Numbered from the stretch's first letter, positions 11,170 to 25,369 are shown. The stretch is 64,000 bases of DNA from Physella acuta (GCF_028476545.1 NW_026733060.1:124001-188000), one strand, 5' to 3'. Notes: generated by a model not told the origin, from the sequence alone. A program made the numbers and translations.

Positions 11170-11450
11170 ACACGTTTGATGTAATGTAACACACCTGACC
11201 CTGAAAAATTTGACTCTAATGTACACGGTCCTATCACGTAAGACCTTAGAACGCCTAATTCTAAAATACCTGACCCTAAGACAATTTGTCTACATGACAC
11301 TAACACATAGGATCCTAACAAATTGTGTCCATAACAAATGAACCTAACACGCCTAAACCTAACACACTCGACCCTCAACCACCTTAAGCTAACACACCTA
11401 ACCTTAACAAACCTGACCCTAACACTCATAACCCTATCACACTATTTAGT
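11170..11450. repeat. Degenerate ~20-21-bp repeat (CCTAACACACCTGACCCTAA-like)
   Basis: About 13 decayed copies of AACACACCTGACCCT. They resemble telomeric CCCTAA only superficially. Confidence 0.65.
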
Positions 11451-11459
11451 GACAATCTA

Positions 11460-13430
11460 TTAAAAGCGTTCCATATTTGTTTAAGATCAAAATAATATTA
11501 GAACGATAATTATCAGTTGAAGAAAGATAATTATGGACATTTAAAAAAAAAATCATTCTTTAGCATCCGATACTATTGTCGTTAATTTTCAAATAATACA
11601 TGCCTTGTTTAGTAATCACTTACATGATTAAATTTTCTTGTTAGTTTATTGTCTACGTTTATTAAAATTGTGTATACAATTAACAAAGTTGTAACTGACA
11701 AAGAAACAAATGATGGTGGTGATGATGATAAATTCCTGCATATAAGGCATTGTTATCTGACGCCAAACTATTTGCATACAGTTGAAAAATGTTAAGATAT
11801 TTATTTTCCAAAATAACTGGAAAAATTATGGAAATAATGAATAGAATTAATTGTTGATTGGCTTCCATCGACACCAGTGTATAATGCAACGAACGTTTAC
11901 ACACTAAGGAATGAAACAGTAGGTACAGGAAACAATAGAATTTTAAATATTATGCAATAGATTTTAAACTTGAAAGGTCAATTATAAATCTTTAAAAAAA
12001 ATAGCTGTTTTACAATCAGCCATAAATATACTACCTGCCCCCCCCCCCCCTACAGTGCTGGATGTACCTATAAACTAATCAAGCTATAGTTAAGGGTCGC
12101 TCATTCCTCCCTCCTCCCCCCACCCCTCCTCCCAAAATGGTTTTCTTTAAAGCGTAGTGGGCACTTTGTGGTCAAATTGAACTTTTATCATTTATTTGTA
12201 TATTATTTTTTTTTTTTCAAAACAAGATGGAGATTAAGTTGTTTTTTTCTACCGCAGTTATAAATACACTTTTTTACACGTCTTTTGTTTAAAAAAAAAA
12301 TATTGGCACTATTGTACATATTCCCATATCAAACATAGCTAAAGACCTTATCGAGTATAAATCAGCTCCATCCCCCAACACCACTCCCCCACCCCCCCCC
12401 CCCCCCCCACTATTACTAGCTTGGTAACACGCTTTTTTATGTAAGATCTACACAGACACACAGACACAGAGACACACACACATGGACACCAGCTAAACCT
12501 ATAATGAGTTATGTACCTTTAAGAGAATCAGCAGTCAGATTTATATGACTTGATTATGTATGCGTACAGTCAATATACATCTTGTTTGATGCTACATTTA
12601 TGGGGATATACATAAGAATTACTGCAACAGTCTCACGTTCTATTTAAAACATTTGTATAAAAACACGAGTTGTAACATATGTTCGCCTAGTATCAATACA
12701 CCCTTCAAAATAAATTATATTCAGCTTTTATGTCAGTGCTATAGAGGCTCGGGTTGTGCATTCTAGGATTATTTCCCTTCAACTAAAGATGATATACAGC
12801 CCAGTTTCTAAAAACCCAAATCACTATAATATATAGCTTGATATCACATTTTATGAGAAGCCCACATTACTATATTATATGAGATTAAGTCACACTTATA
12901 AACAGCTCAAATTATTATACTATATATACTTATATAAAACTCTTTATAAAGCCCTTATCAATAAACTAATTTAGAAAATAACATATATCTTAAGCCGATC
13001 ATACGACCCATATCACACGGGGTCATATTCCACGACTTTTTATGCCTAGCACATACATCACATACAGTATATCCTTATATCAGTCGTGTATTATCGGCTT
13101 ATATCACGAATCAATCACCCCACACCTGGCGAGGCTCACATCTCACCTGTGTGGTTTACTCGCACTCACCTTTAAAGAAATGGGGGCGTTACTCACCGCT
13201 TACTGTTGTTAACATGATGACGTCCTACTTCATTGATGTGAGGGGTTATTGTCATTGGGGAAAGTTAATGTTGTAAGCGTATGTGCTATAGGCTTAAGGT
13301 GGGGAATACAGAACTAAAATATACAGCAGTTGTGTGATTAATGGAAACAAAGATAAGGTTACACATATCGAAGAAAGAGTGTCTATTCAAAAGCATTCAA
13401 GAACTGTTAAACCTAACATGACTTAGAGCT
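11460..13430. other. No gene seen; AT-rich unique DNA with C runs
   Basis: C runs occur at about 12,041-12,051 and 12,391-12,409. A decayed ~55-bp repeat (ATCACATTTTATGAGAAGCC-like) may occupy 12,790-12,950. Nothing else stands out. Confidence 0.4.
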
Positions 13431-13745
13431 TATAATGATTGTATGATTAAAGCACATAATTGGGTGGTGTAAAGAACATGCTGATTGTGTGATCTAAAGC
13501 CCCTAAAGATTGTGTGATCTAAATCGCATGATGATTGTGTTGTCTAAAACACATAATGATTGTGTGGTCCAAAGCATATTATGATTGTGAAATCTAAATC
13601 ACATGATGATTGTGTGGGCCAAAGCACATTATGATCGTGATGTCTACAGCACATATTGATTGGGTGGTCTAAAGCACACGATGATGTTATCTAGAGCACA
13701 TAATGGTAGTATGATCTAAAGCATTCAAGGTTTGTGGGACCTATG
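13430..13745. repeat. Minisatellite, ~27-28-bp unit
   Basis: About 11 copies of GATTGTGTGATCTAAAGCAC plus ATAAT-like linker, diverged by substitutions. Confidence 0.8.
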
Positions 13746-14096
13746 CCTATACAATTTTTTAAGTATTTTGATCAATAGCCATCAAGTACTCTATGTCCTA
13801 TAGCAAGATTATTTTCTGTCACTTAAAAAATAATATGATTGTTATTTTAATCTCTTCGATCAGATATAATAGCTTTATTAAATACAATTTTGCTATATTA
13901 AGGATAAGCAGTTTTTTGTTTCATTTTAAAGCAAATTATCAAACGCATTAACTACCCACATCCCTTTGTCTCATGTAAGATGTAGACAAGCACTAAGTTA
14001 GTGAGAATGTTGCTATCACAACCAGTAACTGGACTAGGCCTAATCAAATGCTCGGTATTCAGTGAGTTTGTATTTTAATAAACTGTGGTTAGATTG

Positions 14097-14262
14097 TTAT
14101 AATATGTGGTCAGTGTGTTTATGTGGTCAGTGTGTTTATGCGGTCAGTGTGTTTATGTGGCCAGTGTATTTATGTGGTCAGTTTGTTTATGTGGTCAGTT
14201 TGTTTATGTGGTCAGAATGTTTATGTGGTCAGTGTGTTTATGTGGTCAGTTTTTAGTGACAA
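14097..14262. repeat. Minisatellite, 17-bp unit (GTGGTCAGTGTGTTTAT)
   Basis: About nine close copies. The unit length is not a multiple of 3, yet the frames stay open because stops are absent from all phases of the unit. Confidence 0.9.
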
Positions 14263-14575
14263 TGTGTGGTGTGTTGTGACAATATGTGGTCAGTGCTTTT
14301 GTACAATATATGTCTGTATGTTTTTACAATATATGTGTGTTGTTACAATATATTGCAGTGTTTTGTTACAATATGTGGTCAGTGTGTTGGCACAATATAT
14401 GTCTGTATGTTCTTACAATATATGTCAGTGTATTGTTACAATATATGTCAGTGTATTGTTATAATATATGGATATTGTGTTGTTACAATGCGTGTCTGTA
14501 TGTTGGTACAATAAATGTCAGTGTGTTGTTACAAAATGTCAGTGTTTTGTTATGATATTTGTCAATTTACTCTGA
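14263..14575. repeat. Minisatellite, ~22-bp unit (GTTACAATATATGTCAGTGT)
   Basis: About 14 imperfect copies. The unit shares GTGGTCAGTGTGTT with the preceding 17-bp array, so the two probably derive from one another. Confidence 0.85.
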
Positions 14576-15140
14576 TCGTTGACAATACAAGAATCCTAAA
14601 AAAATATTTTGTTTTCTTTAGATATTTTCTTAACTTGCTAAAAACATATTTGGTCCCGCTAAAAAACTAAGCTATTGTTATAGGTGACACCATTGACAAC
14701 CTAAGTAATTACAGTGTTAAGAAGTAATGTTTTAAATTAGTATTTAGTGTTAACATTTAACTTTTTTTTTCCTACAAATTCGTTTAGATATTTTTCATTG
14801 AAAGGGCTATTGTTACTTGTATACGATTTTGAAAGTTATGTTTTCACACAGTTCGAATAAGTGGAAATTTTAACTTTCCAGTTAAATTTTAGCTTTTAAA
14901 TCAGTTTAAATATATCGCATTTATTATATTGTGACAAATATTCAAATAAATGGTAACTTCACATTTTACACTTGCGACAAGTACCCATACAAGTATACTA
15001 TACAAGTAGCCTATACTATACATGTTTAGAAAAAAAACCTCACCAACAGTAAGTATACAAATACCTTGGGGTAAATGATTTCATTAACTTGTTGCGAGAT
15101 TTTGTTCTAGAGATGTATAATATACATGTCGCAAGTGTTA
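14576..15140. other. No gene seen; AT-rich spacer
   Basis: Unique AT-rich DNA between two minisatellite blocks. Confidence 0.5.
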
Positions 15141-15164
15141 ACTCGGTGCAACAACATGGTGGGG

Positions 15165-15600
15165 ACAACAAATTAGATGAACATCATTAAATTACTGGGG
15201 ATTATAGTTGAACAAGTTATGTTCATGTAGGCTTTAGCTGAACACCATCAAATTAATGGGGTTAGAGTTGAACAAGTTATGTTCATGTAGGCTTTAACTG
15301 AACAACATCAAATTAATGGGGTTAGAGTTGAACAAGTTATGTTCATGTAGGCTTTAACTGAACATCATCAAATTAATGGGGTTAGAGTTGAACAAGTTAT
15401 GTTCATGTAGGCTTTAGCTGAACACCATCAAATTAATGGGGTTAGAGTTGAACAAGTTATGTTCATGTAGGCTTTAACTGAACAACATCAAATTAATGGG
15501 GTTAGAGTTGAACAAGTTATGTTCATGTAGGCTTTAACTGAACAACATCAAATTAATGGGGTTAGAGTTGAACAAGTTATGTTCATGTAGGCTCTAGCTG
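15165..15600. repeat. 60-bp satellite, type A, with 180-bp higher-order period
   Basis: Seven copies at exactly 60 bp; units contain AATTAATGGGGTTAGAGTTG and CAAGTTATGTTCATGTAGG. Diagnostic variants (AACACC/AACAAC/AACATC and TTTAGCTG/TTTAACTG) repeat every third unit, so 15,241-15,420 and 15,421-15,600 are almost identical. Confidence 0.95.
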
Positions 15601-16085
15601 AGCATCATCAAATTACTGGGGGCTATAGTTGAACAAGTTGTGTTCATGTAGGCTCTAGCTGAACATCATCAAATTACTGGGGGCTATAGTTGAACAAGTT
15701 ATGTTCATGTAGGCTCTAGCTGAGCATCATCAAATTACTGGGGGCTATAGTTGAACAAGTTGTGTTCATGTAGGCTCTAGCTGAACATCATCAAATTACT
15801 GGGGGCTATAGTTGAACAAGTTGTGTTCATGTAGGCTCTAGCTGAACATCATCAAATTACTGGGGGCTATAGTTGAACAAGTTGTGTTCATGTAGGCTCT
15901 AGCTGAACATCATCAAATTACTGGGGGCTATAGTTGAACAAGTTATGTTCATGTAGGCTCTAGCTGAACATCATCAAATTACTGGGGGCTATAGTTGAAC
16001 AAGTTGTGTTCATGTAGGCTCTAGCTGAACATCATCAAATTACTGGGGGCTATAGTTGAACAAGTTATGTTCATGTAGGCTCTAG
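15601..16085. repeat. 61-bp satellite, type B, related to type A
   Basis: Eight copies at exactly 61 bp; units contain AATTACTGGGGGCTATAGTT and GGCTCTAGCTG. Copies differ mainly at GTTGTG/GTTATG and AACATC/AGCATC. The extra base relative to type A lies in the GGGG/GGGGG segment. Confidence 0.95.
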
Positions 16086-16715
16086 ACAAAGGTTAACTAT
16101 GTCCTGTCTGGTGTCTTTAGACAAAGGTTTAACCGTCATATTTGGTAAGTGTAGGCAAATGTTGAACTATGTCATATTTGGTGACTCTAGACATAGGTTT
16201 AAGAATGTCCTACATGATGACACTAGACATAGGTTTAAGAATGTCCTACATGGTGACTCTAGACATAGGTTTAAGAATGTCCTACATGATGACTCTAGAC
16301 ATAGGTTTAAGAATGTCCTACATGGTGACTCTAGACATAGGTTTAAGAATGTCCTATATGGTGACTCTAGACATAGGTTTAAGAATGTCCTATATGACGA
16401 CTCTAGACATAGGTTTAAGAATGTCCTACGTGGTGACTCTAGACATAGGTTTAAGAATGTCCTACATGTCGACTATAGACATAGGTTTAAGAATGTCCTA
16501 CATGTCGACTATAGACATAGGTTTAAGAATGTCCTATATGGCGACTCTAGACATAGGTTTAAGAATGGCATACATGTTGACTATAGAAATAGGTTTAAGA
16601 ATGTCCTACAGTTTTACTAGACAATGGCTTTCTAGTGTCCTAATGGTGACTTTAGATAACGGTTCAACATTGTCCTATATGGTTACTAGACAATAGTTTG
16701 CCTGTGATTTTAGGC
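16086..16715. repeat. 36-bp minisatellite (GACTCTAGACATAGGTTTAA + GAATGTCCTACATGGT)
   Basis: About 12 well-conserved units flanked by degraded ones. Since 36 is a multiple of 3, two overlapping frames stay open for about 175 codons (repeated DSRHRFKNVLHG or VTLDIGLRMSYM). The array starts within a shared CTCTAGA at the end of the 61-bp array. Confidence 0.93.
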
Positions 16716-16864
16716 GAATGTTTAACTATGCCTTGAACTTGAATCAAACAGCACCGTTTGACCAGTGCAGCGTGAACAGGGTAATATGGTCACGTGACCA
16801 GGGTAACTAGGTCACGGTTCACTGCATGCACATCTGGCCAGACCTCCCAGGTATCACGTCAATA

Positions 16865-17695
16865 GCACGTGCATTCACATTTGATTATTCACATCTTTTC
16901 ACTATCACACACATCCTAACATTCACATTTGAATATTCACATCTTTTCACGGGCACATACATTTACATCGTACCACTATCACATACATCTAAACATTCAC
17001 ATTTTACAACTATCACATAGATCCTAAAATTCACATTTTACAACTATCACATAGATCCTAACATTCACATTTTACAACTATCACATAGATCCTAAAATTC
17101 ACATTTTACAACTATCACATAGATCCTAACATTCACATTTTACAACTATCACATAGATCCTAAAATTCACATGTTACAACTATCACATAGATCCTAACAT
17201 TCACATTTTACCACTATCACATAGATCCTAACATTCACATTTTACAACTATCACACACATCCTAACATTCACATTTTACAACTATCACATGGATCCTAAC
17301 ATTCACATTTTACCACTATCACATAGATCCTAACATTCACATTTTACAACTATCACACACATCCTAACATTCACATTTTACAACCATCACACACATCCTA
17401 ACAATCACATTTTACAACTATCACATAGATTCTAACATTCACATTTTACAACTATCACATAGATCCTAACATTCACATTTTACAACTATGACATAGATCC
17501 TAACATTCATTTTACAACTATTACGTAGATCCTAACATTCACATTTTACCACTATCACATAGATCCTAACATTCACATTTTACAACTATCACATACATCC
17601 TAACATTCACATTTTACCACTATCACATAGATCCTAACATTCACATTTTACAACTATCACATACATCCTAACATTCACCTTTCACCGCTAGAAAA
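16865..17695. repeat. 34-bp minisatellite (CACATTTTACAACTATCACA + TAGATCCTAACATT)
   Basis: About 24 copies, with variants CATAGATCC/CACACATCC and ACAAC/ACCAC. Edge copies are degenerate. Confidence 0.95.
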
Positions 17696-17814
17696 TACAT
17701 CCCATTATTCAAATCGGACAACTATTACATACATCTAACCACATACATTACATATCGCTAGTTACATAATCACACTAATCACATCTCATAAAAGTAGTAT
17801 TTATCACACTACTC

Positions 17815-18000
17815 ATATGACCCTGATAGATACATCACACCAGTTATAAAACCACTATGAATACATCACACCATTTATAAAACCACTATAAATATAACAC
17901 CGTTTATAAAACCACTATAAATATTTTACATTATTTATACAACCACTATGAATATATCACACCAGTTATATAACCACTATGAATACATAACGCCTCTCAC
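17815..18000. repeat. ~31-bp minisatellite (ACCACTATGAATACATCACA-like)
   Basis: Six diverged copies of ACCACTATGAATACATCACACCAGTTATAAA-type blocks. Confidence 0.8.
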
Positions 18001-19070
18001 TAAAATTCCCATTCAAATACATAGCCACAAATATAAACACTAGAAGTGTATAAATTTGTCAACAAAATGAAAGTAACTGTATACTCTTCCTATGGTAATT
18101 TCTTGATATTTAAATTGAGAGATAACGTTTAATAACTTCAAACTATATTCTCGTGTCGGTAATTTGTTTACATCTAAATCTTCAAATTAAAATATTTTAC
18201 CTACACACTTCTGGTTAAGCCATTTCCTCTCCTAGAAGAGTTGCTGTTGCCAAATATCGGTTTAGCAACCATGAGCTTTACTGACTAAATCACTCCGACC
18301 CCCCCCCCCCCCCCCCCCATTAGATTTCTCTAATTACTAATGTATAATGTACTTGCAATCTTGTAATGGACTTTTCTCCTTCAACAATGTATGTATCTGT
18401 TAAGTTATTATTTACATACACATTACATTAATCAAAATACTAGTTGTAAATTTCAAAAAACTAATTGACGTATTAGTAATTATATGAATGCATTTAAAAT
18501 CTTATGTATTGTTTCGTCTAAATTTATAATTATTTGTATTTTCATGTTTTTACCAGAATTAATCGTTTTCGTTAATTAAGTTTTTTAATAAAAATATTAC
18601 CTTGATTGTAATTAGTATCCCGGTGAGTGTGATGGTGATTATGTTTTTAAATAATTTAATATAGAGTTAATCAGCATGACTTTTAGTGAAGGAACATTGT
18701 AATGGGTAACTTCTAGAAAGAATATACAACTTAAACGGGATGACTTTATTACGAAATAAATGCATCACAATGGAATCTTAGTGTTGGGAGTCATCAAAGC
18801 TCACTGCCTTAAGTATTACCCCACTCCCCTCCACCCACACACACATCCCCACTACCCACCTAACCTTTTATTTATATTAACTACCCTTAACTTAAAATAT
18901 GTAAATAGATAATTATTCGGTATACAAAACCTTTTGGTACACAAAAATGTATGTAAACATAATAATTTGTTTACAAAAATAGTGTGTACATGTATGTTAA
19001 GTATACAGAATTCTACATATCCTTACAGGGGCGACATAGCTATTCTTTCTTTGGGAAATTGTGGATAAAT
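18001..19070. other. No gene seen; AT-rich unique DNA
   Basis: Includes a C run at 18,300-18,318. No coding signal. Confidence 0.5.
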
Positions 19071-19074
19071 GTAT

Positions 19075-19325
19075 AAAAATAATCTAAATAATCTAAATGA
19101 CTGATGGGAATCTAATTGACTTGAATAAACCTAAATGACTGAAAAAATATCTAAATGACTTGAATAAATTGAAATGACTAGAACAGAACAAAAATTACTG
19201 GAAACTATTAAAATGACTAAAAAATAAATGACTGAAATGTATTAAAAAAGACTGAGAGAACTCTAAATGACTGTGAAATATCTAAATGACTGTTGGAAAT
19301 TAAAATGACGGGAAAAATCTCTGAA
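19075..19325. repeat. Degenerate ~17-25-bp repeat (CTAAATGACTGGAA-like)
   Basis: About a dozen loose copies of ATCTAAATGACT with variable spacers. Confidence 0.65.
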
Positions 19326-19494
19326 TAGAATAAATCAATTCAAGTAAAAAAAATCCCTATCATGTTTTCGACCCTAAAAGATTGCTCGACATGACTCCCC
19401 CCCCCCCCCCCCCCAAACCCCAAAATAAACCCCAAAATAAACCCCAGCCTGAATACTCAATCCAATACTTGTGGTAGTCTTTTATTTTTATTTA

Positions 19495-20165
19495 ATGTGA
19501 GTGGTTGATTCGGTAATTAACTTTAGTGGTAAAATAACAATTTTATTTAAATAGTGTAAATAACTATAGTGGTAAAATAATAATATTTGTATTTAATACT
19601 GTAAATAACTTTAGTGGTAGATGATAACATTTTTACTAATAATGTAAATAATTGTAATGGTAAAATGATAACATTGTTATTTTATAGTGTAAATAACTTT
19701 AATGGTAAAATGATAACATTTTTTTATTTTATAGTAACTTAATTGGTAAAATTATTACATTTTTATTTTAATAACATACATAACTTTATTTGTAAAATGA
19801 TAACATTTTTATTTATTAGTATAAATAACTTTGTTGGTAAAATGATAACATTGTTCCTTAATAGTATAAATAACTTTATTGGTAAAATGATAAAAAAATG
19901 TATTTAGTAGTATAAAAACGTTATTTTTATAATGATTATATTTTTACTTAACAGTATGCATATCTTTAGTGGTAAAATGATTACATTTTTACTTAATAGC
20001 ATAAATAACTTTATTTGTAAAAAGATAAAAATTTTACTTAATAGTTTAAATGACTTTATTGGTAAAATGATTACATTTTTACTTAATAGCATAAATAAAT
20101 GTATTGGTAAAACGATTACAATTTTATTTAATAGTATAAATAGCTTGGTAAAACGACATTTTTTT
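19495..20165. repeat. ~45-bp minisatellite (AACTTTATTGGTAAAATGAT + AACATTTTTATTTAATAGTAT)
   Basis: About 15 diverged copies. Long open frames on both strands (19,904-20,302) are low-complexity Ile/Leu/Lys/Asn products of the repeat. A C run at 19,387-19,404 lies upstream. Confidence 0.85.
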
Positions 20166-20555
20166 TTACTTACTGAAATAGTAAGATGTTTCAAATATTT
20201 TAATAATAATTTTAAGTTTAGGGGAGGGGGGAGGGATGGGTAGCTTGTTGTTGTTCCGAAACAACTTACTTTAACTATCATAAGAATTTTGGCCAAATTC
20301 ACTTCTGTTGTTTATTAGGTTGTGTCTTGTTTAAAAAAAAAATCTAAATTTAAAACTAAAACTGTTGGCTTCAAAATTGGAAGTAAAGCAGCCGGTATGT
20401 GGGTTTGGTAAATTAGAACACAAATGTAATTTCATATGCATGTCGCCTGCTAATCTGCTATCTATAGTTTATTTGTGTTATAACACACACACATACGCAA
20501 ACTATAAATTTACATTTTTATATATACGTATATTTTAACATACGTATATACAGGC

Positions 20556-22180
<1,625 letters not shown>

Positions 22181-22184
22181 GCCA

Positions 22185-22475
22185 TCAACTTCGCGTGACC
22201 TCGTTTTGGCCTGGGGTTGATTGACGTGGCCGTCTTAGCGGCTGGCCAATCAGCGAGCGAGGGGTCGTGCCGCGAGGGGTCTCGGGAAGACGGCGCGGCC
22301 TGTCAGTCGCGAAACCACCACCCCCACGGGCCGGCAGACGTTCGATATAGGGGAGGGTCGGGCCGACACCACGCAGAACTTGGCCTAGCACGAGGGTTGC
22401 GCGTCTGCGCATCCCGACCGTTTTCATCGCTAAAACCATCGCACACATCGTCGCTGGGTTGGTAGACGACATGCA
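22185..22475. promoter_or_regulatory. CpG-rich patch with CCAAT box (candidate regulatory or promoter)
   Basis: CpG dinucleotides are dense against an AT-rich background. Contains GTTGATTGACGTGG, a Pbx/Meis-like TGATTGAC, and GGCCAATCAGCG, a CCAAT box. Open frames occur on both strands, as expected of GC-rich DNA without stops, and neither resembles a known protein. Confidence 0.35.
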
Positions 22476-22649
22476 GACGTCGAGTTGTTCAGACTTTTAT
22501 TTTATTTAAATTAAAAAAGACTTATAAAAAATATATCAACGGTCAATTGTATTGTAAGGGAATCTGTATACCCCCCACCCCCTTTTTTTTAGTGATGTTT
22601 GACAGGTCACATAGCGTGACGGAGGGGCGGGCTTAGAATTGATTCTTTA

Positions 22650-22875
22650 AACCTACAGAAAAGTTGACCGGGTGTTGACCGAATGTTGACTGAATTTACA
22701 CTGAATTTACACTGAATTGTTGACCGAATGTTGTCTTTAGTTGACTGAATGTTGACCGATTATTAAACAAATATTGACTGAATGTTGACTGATTATTAAA
22801 CAAATATTGACCGAATGTTGACATAATGTTGACTTAACTTGTCTGAGTGTTGACTTAATGTTAACGGAATGATAC
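22650..22875. repeat. Degenerate repeat of TTGACTGAATG and TTGACCGAATG
   Basis: About 14 loose copies at 9-35-bp spacing. One 46-base segment (GATTATTAAACAAATATTGA-containing) is duplicated near 22,757-22,820. Confidence 0.75.
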
Positions 22876-22879
22876 TGAG

Positions 22880-23595
22880 ATAAACTAAAAGCAGATATTG
22901 ATATTTTTTTTTTGCTACAAATCATTTGCATAAGTTCATGTAGGATTTTTTAGCTGTAATTTCTTTTTTAACTGAAGAAAAAAATGGATTAACGGCAACA
23001 TTTCGTAAGATCGTGTCTGATAACGGTTGATTGGCTTTTTAGAATCCGTTGAAAGGTCGAATTGTACACAAAACCACTGACCGGTTAAAATTGGATTATA
23101 GAAAAAAAAAGTCGTATCATATACATTTTCTAGCTAAACCCTATATTCACAGTGGGCCTTGCTTAAGCAGCCCCTCCCCCCAGTCCCCACCCCTACAATG
23201 ATTTTTTTTTTAACCTGTGCAGCACTAACCGAATGATGGATGCCGCGATCTTTAATTTGTAAACAATTCTAAACTGGATCCTTCTTAACATCAGCCGGCA
23301 GGGGGTCGGGTAAGGGAGGGGTGGGGGGGGGGATCCGGACCCGTGATTTCAATTTACTTTTATCTGTCTAAATTTGTCACCGAGAGGATCACGTGACCGG
23401 GTCCAATGTCCAGCGACCGTCAGCCGCGCTGGTCGTGATCGATCCATCGACCCACGGGGGAGGGAAAAGTCATTTTAAGTTCAAACGTCACCATTGGTAC
23501 CGAGTCATTATGACCCCGTCTCCAAGTGGCATGCTACTATTGGGTTAGGCGTACCCCACGGCTCCAGAGTATACAATTTTTAGAATATTATTTTT
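22880..23595. other. No gene seen
   Basis: Unique DNA with a G run near 23,323-23,332. 23,280-23,480 is GC-richer, with CACGTGACCGG and GATCGATC. Confidence 0.4.
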
Positions 23596-23597
23596 AA

Positions 23598-23785
<188 letters not shown>

Positions 23786-23789
23786 AGGA

Positions 23790-24230
23790 TACAATAATAC
23801 AATAGGCCGGCAGTCTGTGGCGTTTTGGGTAGTTTGTAAAACTCGACTCTGGCTGTCCATAAATTTATACATCCAACTCAATTGAAAGTCAGTAGTGCAA
23901 CTAGGAGTGAGTAGACCCGCAGCGTGCATGCGTGAGCACCGTGCGCATGCATGCACCTGGTGAGTCGCTATTGTTGTGTTCAATGCGATTACAGCGATTC
24001 CAACAAGATAACAATGGCATGGTTGTAGTTCTGTTAACCTTATTGTGTAACCTTTTGTTTTCGCTATGGGCTTATACACAGAGTTTATTTCTACAGCCCA
24101 TCCCTCCCCTCCGCCAATGAACAAAATATAATGAATAAACAAATATAAACAATGTACCCCCCCCCCCCCGTCAGTCCGAAAATATAAGTTCCTTCCCGTC
24201 CCCGCTGCTTCGCCCAGCTTGCGATGACTG
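23790..24230. other. No gene seen
   Basis: Unique DNA. CGTGAGCACCGTGCGCATGC-type alternating purine/pyrimidine sequence lies at about 23,920-23,955 and a C run at about 24,158-24,168. Confidence 0.4.
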
Positions 24231-24234
24231 TCTA

Positions 24235-24445
24235 GCGCACAGGGTCTACCTAGCACACAATGACTAACACACTTCGAGTCTTTCTAACACAAACTGACTC
24301 TGTCTAGTACAAATACTGACTCTGTCTAGCTCACAATAAACTATCTAGCACACACTGCCTATGTCTAGCACACAATGGCTATCTAGCACACACTGACTCT
24401 GTTTAGCATACAATGGCTAGCACACTGACTCTGCTAACTACAATC
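24235..24445. repeat. Degenerate ~27-bp repeat (CTGACTCTGTCTAGCACACA-like)
   Basis: About nine copies of TCTAGCACACAATGACT-type blocks with internal deletions. Confidence 0.75.
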
Positions 24446-24699
24446 TAAAACTACCCACAGCCCAATCAACTCGATCTAGCACACTCGTCCTCTGCCCAGC
24501 ACACCCCTCGTACCCACCAGTCCACGGCTTTGAACTGGGACATAAATGACCAATCAATGAGAATCTCTTGCTTGAAGAAGATCATAATAAATTAAACATA
24601 AAAAAACCAGTCGCCATAGTTCGCTACACGACCTAATAGCACCAGGAGACGCACTGGCATCGCAGGGTAAGTTGGAGGCTGTGCACAGTGGTGGTGGTG

Positions 24700-24990
24700 T
24701 TGATGTTTCGTGGTGTGGTGGATAATGTGTGGGGTGTGTGTGCGTGTGGGATGTGTGGTGTGTATGTGTGGGTATGGAGGGTGTATGTGTGGGTATGTGG
24801 TATGTATGTGAGGGATGTGTGGTATGTATAGGAGGGGCGTTTGGTGTGAATATGAGGGGTGTGTGGTGTATATGTGAGGGGTGTGTGGTGTGTGGTGTGT
24901 ATGTGAGGGATGTGTGGTGTGTATGTGAGGGATGTGTGGTGTGTATGTGAGGGGTGTGTGGTATGGATGTGTTTGGTGTGTATATGACTG
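24700..24990. repeat. G/T-rich minisatellite (GTGTGGTGTGTATGTGAGGG)
   Basis: About 14 copies of a 20-bp unit and shorter variants. Strongly strand-asymmetric. The His/Pro/Thr-rich minus-strand frame is an artefact. Confidence 0.9.
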
Positions 24991-25107
24991 ATGTGTTTAA
25001 TTGAAATATGACAATAGATGTCATGTATGTAACCCGTATCTGAAGTGGGCCCCTGAGATCATATACGTGCATGACATTTTTAGCCTCGCTTTCCCTGTTA
25101 ACTTTTT

Positions 25108-25250
25108 TCAAATCATAACAAATCATAACAAATCATAACAAATCATAACAAATCAGAACAAATCAGAACAAATCAGAACAAATCAGAACAAATCAGAACA
25201 AATCAGAACAAATCAGAACAAATCAGAACAAATCAGAACAAATCATAAGA
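25108..25250. repeat. 10-bp tandem repeat AACAAATCAG/AACAAATCAT
   Basis: About 14 uninterrupted copies. The first four read CAT and the next nine CAG, showing block-wise homogenisation. Confidence 0.97.
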
Positions 25251-25369
25251 AAACTATAAGCCGTTATTCCGCAAACTATATCAAAGTGGACCAATAAACA
25301 AATTAAAATGCCCATACAAAAATGGTCCATAAACAATAACATAATAGCTCTAAAACAATAACTATCAGT

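Noticed and set aside
11170-11450. Interstitial telomere sequence (CCCTAA-like)
   Set aside because: Underlying unit is about 20-21 bp with CCCTAA only in part of some copies; no pure hexamer run.
16086-17695. Arrays of 34- and 36-bp direct repeats that might be taken for CRISPR repeats
   Set aside because: Units are head-to-tail with no unique spacers, no cas genes are present and the DNA is clearly animal.
24554-25126. 190-aa His/Thr/Pro-rich minus-strand open frame
   Set aside because: Produced by the GTGTGGTGTGTATGTGAGGG minisatellite on the other strand.
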